Assembly: GCA_945787265.1 (NCBI GenBank)
Contig: CALZHS010000075.1
Coordinates: forward strand, 1 to 11,347
Source: an uncultured Gammaproteobacteria bacterium
GTDB lineage: Bacteria; Pseudomonadota; Gammaproteobacteria; GCA-001735895
Direction of reading: 5' to 3'
DNA length: 11,347 nt
This document shows positions 1 to 6,513 of this stretch, in pieces; position 1 is the stretch's first letter, and the number at the start of each line of letters is the position of its first letter. The translations under genes were made by a program, and so were the position numbers. Below the pieces are notes generated by a model. That model saw only the letters and a program-made list of their open reading frames with translations. It had not been told where the DNA came from and searched no databases.

Positions 1-882
1 ACCATCTTTTTTTGGCAGCAACCATGGCATCATCATCAACAGCAGCGTCACGCTCGTGGTCAGAATCCAGACCTGTCCGGCCGGCCAGATTTCGAGCAGC
101 GGGTAAACGTTCAGGTAAAACCAGTCGATGTGAATTTCCCGGGGCACCACGGCCAGGTTGGCGGGCGCATGACTCATTGCTGGTGCATACAGTGACAATG
201 CCAGCAGGGCAAAAAAGGTGCCCGCGGCAAGTCCGCGCGGAGGATTGATATTGACATTGGATAAGCGTTTCACATGCAGCCATAACATGAACAGCAGTAT
301 CAGTGGCTGACCCAGCAGATGCAGAAACTCGATCAGGATAAAGAATCGATCGGTCATGCCTCCCGATACGAAATTGCGCGTCATCGCCCCGGAAAATATC
401 GGCAGCGAATCCATTAACTGCGCTGACCCGACCGCGATATACTGCGCCATTTCATCCCAGACCAGCCAGTAGCCGGTGATGCCAAGGGTTACCACCACCC
501 ACAGGTTAGGCACCCCGGTTACCCATGAAAACCAGCGGAATCCGCGGTAACGTCCCGACGCAAATTCCTTGAACATGTGCAGCAGGATCGTGATGATTAC
601 CGCGTCCGAAGCATAGCGATGCAGGCTGCGCATGATGCCCGCCGCATACCATTGGTCATGGGTCATGTATTCAACCGAGGCATGTGCCCCGTCGATGCTG
701 CCGTGAAACGGAATGAACAGGTAAATGCCGCTCACCAGTATTATCCAGAACAGGAAGAACGACAGGGTGCCGAGGTGATACAGCGGATTCCACTCGGTGC
801 CGAAAGAAATGTTGAACCATGACTCGAGCGCGAGATAAATACGTTTTAGTGGATTGATAAGCACCTGCTCGAAATCTCGCAA
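1..882 (-). CDS. Cytochrome b/b6-like diheme membrane protein, 3' end outside window
   Basis: The 294 codons in the window encode a polytopic protein with the four-helix diheme core of cytochrome b/b6. Helix B carries H88 and H102 (14 apart, in RSLH...LLHMF) and helix D carries H188 and H203 (15 apart, in EFLH...WLHVK). The 14/15 spacing is typical of cytochrome b6 rather than mitochondrial b (14/14). At least two more hydrophobic segments follow (about 217-235 and 272-290), with a conserved-looking VPREIHIDWFYL stretch between them, so the protein is longer than b6 alone. The family takes electrons from quinol through two b hemes. As the last visible gene of the oxidase operon it probably feeds the CuA subunit through a c-type carrier not seen here. 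The start is uncertain: TTG at 882 is the first start after an in-frame stop, and GTG at 864 is the alternative; neither has a strong ribosome binding site. Confidence 0.88.
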   Translation of the reverse strand, partial: MRDFEQVLINPLKRIYLALESWFNISFGTEWNPLYHLGTLSFFLFWIILVSGIYLFIPFHGSIDGAHASVEYMTHDQWYAAGIMRSLHRYASDAVIITILLHMFKEFASGRYRGFRWFSWVTGVPNLWVVVTLGITGYWLVWDEMAQYIAVGSAQLMDSLPIFSGAMTRNFVSGGMTDRFFILIEFLHLLGQPLILLFMLWLHVKRLSNVNINPPRGLAAGTFFALLALSLYAPAMSHAPANLAVVPREIHIDWFYLNVYPLLEIWPAGQVWILTTSVTLLLMMMPWLLPKKDG

Positions 883-920
883 TAAACCGGAGCTAAAACC
901 TTAACCGAAAGGCGCAAAAG

Positions 921-944
921 TCGATCTGACTAAAGTCAAATCGA
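921..944 (-). promoter_or_regulatory. Dyad ahead of cytochrome b (FNR-like operator or RNA hairpin)
   Basis: In the 69-base gap between the sco and cytochrome b genes lies an inverted repeat with 10-bp arms and a 4-base centre (arms TCGATTTGAC and GTCAGATCGA on the minus strand, one T-G mismatch that pairs in RNA). Its core, TTTGAC-TTTA-GTCAG at 940-926, matches the two dyads of the 5207-5509 control region. It could be an FNR/DNR-type operator for cytochrome b, or a transcript hairpin. The T run after it is only four bases, so it would be a weak terminator at best. Confidence 0.4.
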
Positions 945-951
945 GTGGCGG

Positions 952-1779
952 TTAGTTTCTGGGCCACCCTCGCACGACCACCGTGCCGGCAAACAGAATG
1001 ATCGAACCGCCAATCAACATGCCCAGGAACAACGAATAGTCGAAGTAGTAGCCATCGCGCACCGGGTCGTAAGTGGTGCAAAAGAGTTTTATCTTTCTGA
1101 CCAGGTTTGCCAGCAACGGTTGCTCGGGTGCCTTTCGACCAAGCACGAGCTCAATCAACGGATCGACCAGCATCGGCGTGTCAAACACCTGCCCATAGAC
1201 CTGTCGGTAAACCCTACCCTCGGCATCGATGACACTCGCCTGGATCAAATGATCGAAGCCATTCGATGAAGGGTAAAAGAGAAACCCCAAATCCTCTGAC
1301 AAGGCCTCGATCGTTTGCGGGTCAGTACTCAACAGATTCCAACCCCGGTCACTGATGCCCTGCTTGGCACCGAAGTAGCGCATCGCGTCAGGGGTATCGA
1401 CCACGCTATCAAAACCGACGACGGCAACCGTAAAACTCTCATCGCCGAGTGCATCACGCGCTTTTTCAACAATCTTCGACAGGTGGCGCGTCGTCATCGG
1501 ACAAATCTGGTAGCAGCTGGTATACACCATGCTCAACACCAGCGGCTTGCCGCGCAGTTGGCCAAGCGTCAGGGTCTTACCGTCGGTATCGACAAACGAG
1601 TAATCACCAACCTGGGAACCCAGCGCGGCCTGGCTGGTCGCCAGTGCCACGTCGTAATCAAAAGGCTGATCTACTCCTGTGCGATCACCTGCGGACGCGA
1701 TCGATTGCGATATCGCCTGAGCGATCGACGGAAGCGTCAGATGCAGTATCAAACCACATATTAGAGCCTTCAGTCGCAT
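952..1779 (-). CDS. Sco/SenC copper chaperone with C-terminal membrane helix
   Basis: A 275-aa Sco1/SenC-family thioredoxin-fold protein. It has an N-terminal signal peptide (about 1-22, ending SIAQA), the copper site C89-x3-C93-P in TSCYQICPM, and the distal ligand H177 in GFDHLIQ. Sco proteins deliver copper to, and reduce the thiols of, the CuA site of subunit II in the periplasm. After the core there is a C-terminal extension with a KLFCTTYDP motif and a membrane helix at about 248-268, so the protein is probably anchored at its C-terminus. It starts 24 bases after the farnesyltransferase gene and sits in the operon with the CuA subunit, which is probably its client. It differs clearly from the second Sco at 6514-7161, which is shorter and N-terminally anchored. 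The family is certain; the client is inferred. Confidence 0.93.
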   Translation of the reverse strand: MRLKALICGLILHLTLPSIAQAISQSIASAGDRTGVDQPFDYDVALATSQAALGSQVGDYSFVDTDGKTLTLGQLRGKPLVLSMVYTSCYQICPMTTRHLSKIVEKARDALGDESFTVAVVGFDSVVDTPDAMRYFGAKQGISDRGWNLLSTDPQTIEALSEDLGFLFYPSSNGFDHLIQASVIDAEGRVYRQVYGQVFDTPMLVDPLIELVLGRKAPEQPLLANLVRKIKLFCTTYDPVRDGYYFDYSLFLGMLIGGSIILFAGTVVVRGWPRN

Positions 1780-1803
1780 CAGGTTTTTTCTGCCCGGCGT
1801 AAT

Positions 1804-2754
1804 CTAACCGAGCAACCAGACGTCTAATACAGCGCCAAGCAGCAATGTTACCAACTGCACCAGCGATGCGAAAAAGCTCTTCATCGCGACGCGCGGAGAC
1901 GGATCCTTGATCATTAACCAGTTGTGGTAAATGAAATAGCCGCCGCCACCGGTCGCCGCCAGCAAGTAGATCCAGTTCATCCCGTAGAAGAACGGCAGGA
2001 TAGCAATGGCAACCAGCATCAGCGTGTTGATCAATACCACTTCGGCGCAACGGCGATTGCCGATTATGACCGGCAACATCGGTACCCCGGTGCGGGTGTA
2101 ATCCTTGTTTTTCGCAATGGCGAGACTCCAGAAATGGGAAGGTGTCCAAAGGAAAAGGACCAGCGCGAGCATGATCGGCACCGGGCCTAAATTCGGATCG
2201 ACCGCAGCCGCACCCGCGAGTACCGCAAAGCTGCCCGATGCGCCGCCGATAACGATATTGGTCCAGGAACGACGTTTGAGCCAAACGGTGTAGACGATTG
2301 CGTAGAAAAACGCACCGAGAAAAATATAAAATGCTGCCGGCAGGTTTAGTACCAGCGCCGCAGAGCCGACCCCGGCGACAAGCAACAGAAGGATAATCAC
2401 CAACCACATGGGGCCTCTATGGAAGTACCCGGTGACGAAAGGTCGGTTACAGGTACGCGGCACCCGACGATCGAGTTCAACTTCAAAGTACTGGTTGAAG
2501 GCGCCCGCGCTGCCGGCTGATATCAATATTGCAAACGCGAGCACCAGCGTCTCGAGCGCACCGGGTTGCGGACCCGGTGTAATGACCATCGCCACCAGCG
2601 CGGTAAGCACCATGACGACACCGATCCTGAACTTGAGGACGTTCGATAACTGGCTGATAAAAACATTCCAGGCCATCCTCGGCCGTTCCCGTGAACCGGG
2701 TTCGCTATCACGCGGGGCCATTCCATTTGCCCCTATTGAGTTCAGCATCGCCAT
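1804..2754 (-). CDS. ctaB: Heme o synthase-like protoheme farnesyltransferase (CtaB/CyoE family)
   Basis: A 316-aa UbiA-superfamily membrane prenyltransferase. CtaB/CyoE transfers farnesyl from farnesyl diphosphate to heme b to make heme o, for insertion into heme-copper subunit I. Family signatures are N87-x3-E91-x3-D95 followed by VPRTCNRP (98-105), YTVWLKR (155-161), FLWTPSHFWSLAIAK (201-215) and DYTRTGVPMLP (219-229). Several membrane helices lie between them. The first acidic residue of the usual N-x3-D-x3-D prenyl-diphosphate motif is Glu here (E91), and the intervening Asp is also Glu (E93). The ATG shares its A with the TAA of subunit I (TAATG), so translation is probably coupled. About 28 residues precede the conserved part, so a later start is possible. 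No heme a synthase (ctaA) is visible; whether the enzyme carries heme o or heme a cannot be read from this window. Confidence 0.92.
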   Translation of the reverse strand: MAMLNSIGANGMAPRDSEPGSRERPRMAWNVFISQLSNVLKFRIGVVMVLTALVAMVITPGPQPGALETLVLAFAILISAGSAGAFNQYFEVELDRRVPRTCNRPFVTGYFHRGPMWLVIILLLLVAGVGSAALVLNLPAAFYIFLGAFFYAIVYTVWLKRRSWTNIVIGGASGSFAVLAGAAAVDPNLGPVPIMLALVLFLWTPSHFWSLAIAKNKDYTRTGVPMLPVIIGNRRCAEVVLINTLMLVAIAILPFFYGMNWIYLLAATGGGGYFIYHNWLMIKDPSPRVAMKSFFASLVQLVTLLLGAVLDVWLLG

Positions 2755-4109
2755 TAGCTCAGCGGCCAGACCGAGGCCAGGTAATCCCAGTTAATAAAAT
2801 AGTAGACGACGAAACAAACCAGCAGCGCCATCGCCAGGGCGAAGGTACCCGGTGCTTCGAAACCGGCGGAACCGTGTTCTTCTACCGCAAGTCTGGGCGC
2901 CATTGGTAAACGCTCAGGCTGGGTGACGTTGTAGGCCGAGGCCGCCAACGGTACGCCAAAACCCTGGAACAGGCCGGCAGACTCGTCGAGCTTCTTGCCA
3001 AACAGTAGTGATCCGACGGTTACAACCAGGTACATCGCCCCACCGAGTACGCCGAGCACGCCGCCGATGCCAGCCACAGCCATCATCGTGTAGGCAGTTC
3101 CCGGGTATTCGAATGCCAGCATGGCACCGGTAAAATCCATATCCCAGTGACGCCTTGATACTCCTAGCGTACCGGCACCCAGCATGAACAGGATCATCAA
3201 GGTCATGCCAGCCGAGAACACGTAGGGTTGCCACTTCGCGACCCAGGGCAGGAACAGCGCGCGCCGGAACAATACCGGAATCAGCAGGTAGGTCAACGCC
3301 ATGAAGGTCAGCGTGGTACCCACGGCAACGGTCGCGTGGAAATGGGCCGGTACGTAGATAGTGTTATGGATGATGATATTGATCTGCTCGGTACCCATGA
3401 CCACGCCGGTAATACCGCCGATAAAGCCGAAGATGATCAGCGAGAGGAAGAAACCCGAGAACACCGGGTTACCCCAGGGCGCCTTGCGCAACCATTCGAA
3501 CATGCCCTTGGTGAGACCCTTGGCACGTTGCGCGACTTCCATCGAGCCCGGCACGGTCAGGCCGTGGATCATGCTGGCCAGTACCGCCAGGTACATCGCG
3601 TAACTGGTATTGAATACCTTCCATTCAGAACTGAGACCCGGATCAACCAGGATGTGATGCGCGCTCGCCAACTGCAGGAACAGGATGTAAAGCAGGAACG
3701 CGGCGCGGCTGACCTTCTCCGACATCGGGCGGGCGTTAAACAGCACACCGACGATCAGGTACCACACCGATACATGCGCGGCGACGTTGATTTGTTGCGA
3801 CGAGTGCCCCAGACCCCACCAGATGACACGATACATTGCCGCGTCGATATGATTGATGTAACCGATCGACCATAGGAAAGTCGGCACCAGGATGATAGCA
3901 CCGCAGGCAATGGTAAAGATCGCGATAATGCATGCAGTCAGTGCGCCGAAGGTTACCAGCGGAATCGAACCCTCGTAGGTGCGGTCATCTTTCGCGATCA
4001 CCAGCGTACCCAGAAACACGAAGCAACCGATTAGAGCACCGACCGCGAACAGTATCAGGCCAAGATAAAAATGAGGCGCTGCCTGCATCGGTGCGTATGA
4101 CGTCATCAT
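2754..4109 (-). CDS. Heme-copper oxidase/NOR-like subunit I, helices 4-12 (second frame of a split gene)
   Basis: This 451-aa frame holds the catalytic part of subunit I. CuB ligands are H102 (GLGHSSQQ) and H151-H152 (SAHHILVDPG). H256 and H258 in PAHFHAT are the high-spin and low-spin heme ligands. Canonical oxidases have Tyr four residues after the first CuB histidine (HPEVY); here Q105 and Q106 follow. The helix-7 Tyr used by cbb3 enzymes, as I recall its position, is also absent. NO reductases lack this tyrosine too, so O2 and NO reduction are both possible. The protein begins at helix 4; helices 1-3 and the remaining low-spin heme ligand are encoded just upstream in another frame (4482-4120). 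The ATG-ATG start lies inside a conserved family stretch (compare VLYTFYPPL of the Thermus ba3 enzyme with VMMTSYAPM), so it may not be a real start. About two further helices may follow the core, one ending at the C-terminus. The stop overlaps ctaB by one base. Confidence 0.9.
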   Translation of the reverse strand: MMTSYAPMQAAPHFYLGLILFAVGALIGCFVFLGTLVIAKDDRTYEGSIPLVTFGALTACIIAIFTIACGAIILVPTFLWSIGYINHIDAAMYRVIWWGLGHSSQQINVAAHVSVWYLIVGVLFNARPMSEKVSRAAFLLYILFLQLASAHHILVDPGLSSEWKVFNTSYAMYLAVLASMIHGLTVPGSMEVAQRAKGLTKGMFEWLRKAPWGNPVFSGFFLSLIIFGFIGGITGVVMGTEQINIIIHNTIYVPAHFHATVAVGTTLTFMALTYLLIPVLFRRALFLPWVAKWQPYVFSAGMTLMILFMLGAGTLGVSRRHWDMDFTGAMLAFEYPGTAYTMMAVAGIGGVLGVLGGAMYLVVTVGSLLFGKKLDESAGLFQGFGVPLAASAYNVTQPERLPMAPRLAVEEHGSAGFEAPGTFALAMALLVCFVVYYFINWDYLASVWPLS

Positions 4110-4128
4110 GACACTGGAGTTACCCTGC
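4107..4128 (-). other. Frameshift junction in subunit I (GCA GGG TAA C)
   Basis: The first frame ends with Ala-Gly-stop (GCA GGG TAA, 4128-4120). Reading GGT AAC TCC AGT GTC ATG ATG instead gives G-N-S-S-V-M-M-T-S-Y-A-P, which joins helix 3 to helix 4 as in unbroken B-type subunit I. Removing one G from the GGG run (4125-4123), or a +1 slip of glycyl-tRNA from GGG to GGT at the stop codon, restores a single protein of about 576 residues. It could be an assembly or sequencing indel, a real mutation, or programmed frameshifting of the prfB kind; the sequence alone cannot decide. Confidence 0.75.
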
Positions 4129-4482
4129 CGCGATGTTGTTCATGACCATGCCGATAATCATCAGCGCAAACCCAGCCCAAGCCCAGCGCGGCGCGGCGAT
4201 GCGCGTGCGTAACAGTGTCGACGAAGCAAAGTACAAAATGGCCATTTCAAAGAAGATGATCCAGAAGATGAGCGCGTTGATGCCATGCCCCGTCAACGCC
4301 TGGTAAAACACGTCGGCCGGCAGCAAATGAATTTCCTGCCAGCGGGTCAAAATAACGCCCAGCGCCAGGATGCCCGCAATCAACAATGAAACAGCACCGG
4401 CAACCGCGTTCGCCTTCATCAGGCTCTCGGCGGACTTGTCAAAAAAGAATCCCGAATCGGGGCAGACTCTGAATTGTGCCAT
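4120..4482 (-). CDS. Heme-copper oxidase/NOR-like subunit I, helices 1-3 (first frame of a split gene)
   Basis: A 120-aa membrane protein with three hydrophobic segments (about 24-46, 68-91 and 100-117). Helix 2 contains LTGHGINALIFW; H66 is the expected low-spin heme ligand of heme-copper subunit I, missing from the downstream 451-aa frame. The two pieces together give the 12 helices and six ligand histidines of a complete subunit I. ATG at 4482 lies one base after the TAA of subunit II, with the ribosome binding site (GAGGGAGAA) inside the end of that gene. The first 20 residues (CPDSGFFFDKSAES) are hydrophilic and unlike the core. It could work as a separate polypeptide, but the conserved sequence read across the junction favours one gene with a frameshift. 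Confidence 0.85.
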   Translation of the reverse strand: MAQFRVCPDSGFFFDKSAESLMKANAVAGAVSLLIAGILALGVILTRWQEIHLLPADVFYQALTGHGINALIFWIIFFEMAILYFASSTLLRTRIAAPRWAWAGFALMIIGMVMNNIAAG

Positions 4483-4483
4483 T

Positions 4484-5023
4484 TTAGTTCTCCCTCACGA
4501 AGATTTTACCGAGCATCAGGTGATGACCGATGCCGCAGAATTCGTTGCACACCACGGTGTACTCGCCCGCCTTGTCCGGGGCTACCGTTATCACCGTTTC
4601 ATAGCCGGGAAGAATCTGCAGGTTGATATTGACCGGTTGCAGTGAAAATCCATGGTTCCAGTCCATCGACGACAGGTGCAGACGGTAGCTCTGGTCTTTT
4701 TCGAGCTCGAGTATCGGGTACCACTGCCATAGCCTGCCGAGCATGTAAACGTCGCTGCCGGCCGGCGGTTTTACAATGGGAATGCCGGCTTGTTCACCGA
4801 TCTTGTATTTCGCGACCATTTCATCGACCCTCGACTGAAATCGTTGCGGGGTTGTCTGGTAGGCTTCATTGGAAAGGTTCTGTTTCCCGTAGATATGCCA
4901 GTAAGGCATCATCAGGAACATGATCAGACACCAGACTAACGCGATTCCAATCCAGATGACTTCCTGTTTGCCAACCGGCGTACTCCACCAGTTGCGCTCG
5001 GATGGGGGTAAGAATGAGCTCAT
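4484..5023 (-). CDS. CuA-containing subunit II
   Basis: A 179-aa subunit II with one membrane helix (about 21-40) and a periplasmic cupredoxin domain. The CuA ligands are complete: H124 (MDWNHGFSL), then C159, E161 (backbone), C163, H167 and M170 in VVCNEFCGIGHHLM. The WQWYP segment (99-103) matches the electron-entry tryptophan region of the family. The domain receives electrons from a cytochrome c or similar donor and passes them to subunit I. The single helix and short length resemble B-type (ba3-like) subunit II rather than the two-helix A-type, and fit with the single-helix protein encoded just before it. A strong ribosome binding site (GAGGAG) lies about 9 bases before the ATG, 21 bases after the previous stop. 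CuA argues against a cNOR/qNOR-type enzyme but is compatible with the CuA-bearing NO reductases proposed in nitrifiers and bacilli. Confidence 0.95.
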   Translation of the reverse strand: MSSFLPPSERNWWSTPVGKQEVIWIGIALVWCLIMFLMMPYWHIYGKQNLSNEAYQTTPQRFQSRVDEMVAKYKIGEQAGIPIVKPPAGSDVYMLGRLWQWYPILELEKDQSYRLHLSSMDWNHGFSLQPVNINLQILPGYETVITVAPDKAGEYTVVCNEFCGIGHHLMLGKIFVREN

Positions 5024-5044
5024 TATGAAGTTCTCCTCAGGTTA

Positions 5045-5206
5045 TTATGGCGCTACCGGAATAGTGGCAATTTCCATAATGCCCCACAGAATGTAAAACA
5101 CGGTCGGCATCACGATCCCCAGAAACAACAGCAGGAAAGGGTTATCAAGCACTCGCTGGAAAAAAGGAACGCGTTCGGGTTTTGGTAGATCGGCTTCTTC
5201 TGACAT
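5045..5206 (-). CDS. Small single-helix subunit of the heme-copper complex
   Basis: A 53-aa protein: a charged, proline-containing N-terminus (MSEEADLPKPERVPF) and one membrane helix at about 24-45. It is the first gene of the operon, 21 bases ahead of subunit II. ATG at 5206 is chosen over upstream in-frame starts because GAGG sits 6-7 bases ahead of it and the upstream residues do not look like protein. Small one-helix subunits such as IIa of Thermus ba3 occupy the space of the missing first helix of subunit II, and the one-helix subunit II here fits that role. The role comes from size, topology and position, not from a recognised sequence motif. Confidence 0.8.
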   Translation of the reverse strand: MSEEADLPKPERVPFFQRVLDNPFLLLFLGIVMPTVFYILWGIMEIATIPVAP

Positions 5207-5358
5207 GGCTAACCTCGGTTTAATTAGTTGAGCCTCGAAGATCACTACTCGCAGCCCACCCATTCGTACCCGCCCGGGTTATGGAATGAACTGGCAACCG
5301 GCCCACGGTTAGTGACAGTTTCGGCAAAAATCAGATTACTCAAGCGATGGCAAAAATG

Positions 5359-5376
5359 ATTTGATAAAAGTCAAAT
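5359..5376 (-). promoter_or_regulatory. FNR/DNR-like operator facing the oxidase operon
   Basis: On the minus strand ATTTGACTTTTATCAAAT matches the FNR/DNR consensus TTGAT-N4-ATCAA except for C in place of T in the first half-site. Its centre (5367.5) is about 160 bases upstream of the first gene of the operon. It suggests activation under low oxygen or NO by a Crp/FNR-family regulator, which is not encoded in this window. Confidence 0.55.
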
Positions 5377-5426
5377 TGAAAAATCGGCAATCCCCCACCC
5401 CTGCCTGACAAACGGCGGTTTGAGGT

Positions 5427-5440
5427 TTGACTTTCATCAA
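5427..5440 (+). promoter_or_regulatory. FNR/DNR-like operator facing hemerythrin
   Basis: TTGAC-TTTC-ATCAA on the plus strand has the same single departure from TTGAT-N4-ATCAA, in the same half-site, as the operon-facing dyad. It is centred 76 bases ahead of the hemerythrin ATG, a distance that suits class II activation. Confidence 0.55.
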
Positions 5441-5509
5441 TTAGCAAAATCAATGGTCGTGATAGCTTGACGCATCAGAATTGTGAGCAAACATTAATGG
5501 AGCCTGTTG

Positions 5510-5989
5510 ATGGCATTGATTGAATGGCGCGAAGAGTACTGCACCGGGATCAAAGGGGTTGACTATGAGCACGAACAACTCATTCGTCAGATCAACGCTG
5601 TGCACGCCTTAATCACGGACCAGGCTGACAAGACCCTGGTGATCGACAGCCTGGGGGAAATCTACGGCAGCATCTCGGCTCACTTCGCACTCGAAGAACA
5701 AATGATGCAAAGGCATCACTACGACCACTATCTCGAGCACAAGGCGGATCACGAGCGCCTGCTGGACGATATTCGTGACATTACCGATGAATTTGAGAAG
5801 TCAGCCAGACTGGATGAACCCAAATTCAAACAGAAACTGGCAGACTGGTTCCAGCTGCATTTCAAAACCCACGATTCGCGATTGCACAACCTTGCCGGAA
5901 TGCGGTCGCATGATCCGGTCAGCCAATCAACCTTGAAAACACTGATTCAAAATGCCAAACACAAACTACTACAGCGCCTGGTCCAGTAA
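5510..5989 (+). CDS. Bacteriohemerythrin (diiron O2/NO-binding protein)
   Basis: A 159-aa hemerythrin-domain protein. All seven diiron ligands of the family are visible: H21 (GVDYEHE), H58 and E62 (HFALE), H77 and H81 (HKADH), H117 and D122 (HFKTHD). It has no signal peptide or membrane helix, so it is cytoplasmic. Bacteriohemerythrins bind O2 reversibly and can bind NO; proposed roles are O2 delivery to oxidases, O2 sensing and NO handling. About 35 residues follow the core, including a KTLIQNAKHKLLQRLVQ helix-like tail. ATG at 5510 is preferred to TTG at 5507 because GGAG at 5499-5502 is correctly spaced for it. It is divergent from the oxidase operon and shares its type of operator, so a linked role in low-oxygen or NO physiology is likely but inferred. 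Confidence 0.95.
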   Translation: MALIEWREEYCTGIKGVDYEHEQLIRQINAVHALITDQADKTLVIDSLGEIYGSISAHFALEEQMMQRHHYDHYLEHKADHERLLDDIRDITDEFEKSARLDEPKFKQKLADWFQLHFKTHDSRLHNLAGMRSHDPVSQSTLKTLIQNAKHKLLQRLVQ

Positions 5990-6479
5990 GGTTAAAAGCC
6001 TTCTGCTTGGCCTGCTGCTCGCCGCGGTCGCGCTCCCCGATTCAGCCTGGTCCGCACAGCAATCGGAATTCACCGAAAACCTTTCGGGCTTCTATTCCCG
6101 GGATGGCAATAACGGCAGCCCGGCGCAGGCCGCCGGCAACAATATTTATATCAAGTTTTTCGAAAACCGCTGGATTGGCATGATGTTCATCCCCTACCCT
6201 TACGCCATCAAGGTCGACGCACCGGTTATCACCAGGGTCTTCGATGCAGCACGAAAACAGGCATCGAGCGCCGCTCTGATGAAAGGTAAATACAAACTAT
6301 TGGCTGAAGCCGCGACGATTCAAATCGAAAGATACGGTTATCTCGAGGATCGCATCGTTTTCGAATGCGGCTCCCTGTCACCCTGCACCATCAAACTGGG
6401 TGACGATTTCCTCGAACTGATCAAACCCGGGGTCATCAACGAGCACATCGTCAGGTACAGCCATGTTGCTACTCCCTGA
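5952..6479 (+). CDS. Exported protein of unknown function
   Basis: A 175-aa protein with a Sec-type signal peptide: basic SSKVKS (11-16), hydrophobic 17-29, and a probable cleavage after SAWSA (residue 35). The mature part of about 140 residues is soluble, rich in aromatic residues (IYIKFFENRWIGMMFIPYPY, 65-84), and has two cysteines, C139 and C145 (ECGSLSPC), which in the periplasm could form a disulfide or bind a metal. I do not recognise the family. ATG at 5952 is the only usable start before the signal peptide, so the gene overlaps hemerythrin by 38 bases in another frame and has no clear ribosome binding site. Its place between hemerythrin and an Sco gene suggests a periplasmic accessory role in the same respiratory system. 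A c-type cytochrome is excluded because there is no CxxCH. Confidence 0.8.
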   Translation: MPNTNYYSAWSSKVKSLLLGLLLAAVALPDSAWSAQQSEFTENLSGFYSRDGNNGSPAQAAGNNIYIKFFENRWIGMMFIPYPYAIKVDAPVITRVFDAARKQASSAALMKGKYKLLAEAATIQIERYGYLEDRIVFECGSLSPCTIKLGDDFLELIKPGVINEHIVRYSHVATP

Positions 6480-6513
6480 CCCAGAATTTACCATCGGCTG
6501 AGTCGTTTTCACG

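Larger units (their letters stand above)
5207..5509. promoter_or_regulatory. Divergent control region between the oxidase operon and hemerythrin
   Basis: The 303 bases between divergent start codons contain no convincing gene. They hold two FNR-like dyads 66 bp apart and presumably promoters for both directions. With the usual FNR activator position of -41.5, the left dyad puts a minus-strand start near 5326 with TAATCT as -10; the right dyad puts a plus-strand start near 5475 with TAGCTT as -10. Both -10 matches are weak (3 of 6), so promoter positions are inference. Confidence 0.5.

Noticed and set aside
1685..2407. A 240-residue open frame on the minus strand overlapping the farnesyltransferase
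   Set aside because: It lies in another frame of a well-supported gene, is rich in Arg and Cys, and has no recognisable domain; a shadow frame.
3228..3875. A 215-residue open frame on the plus strand inside subunit I
   Set aside because: Antisense to conserved ligand-bearing helices; composition (many Arg, His, Gln) is typical of antisense shadow frames in GC-rich genes.
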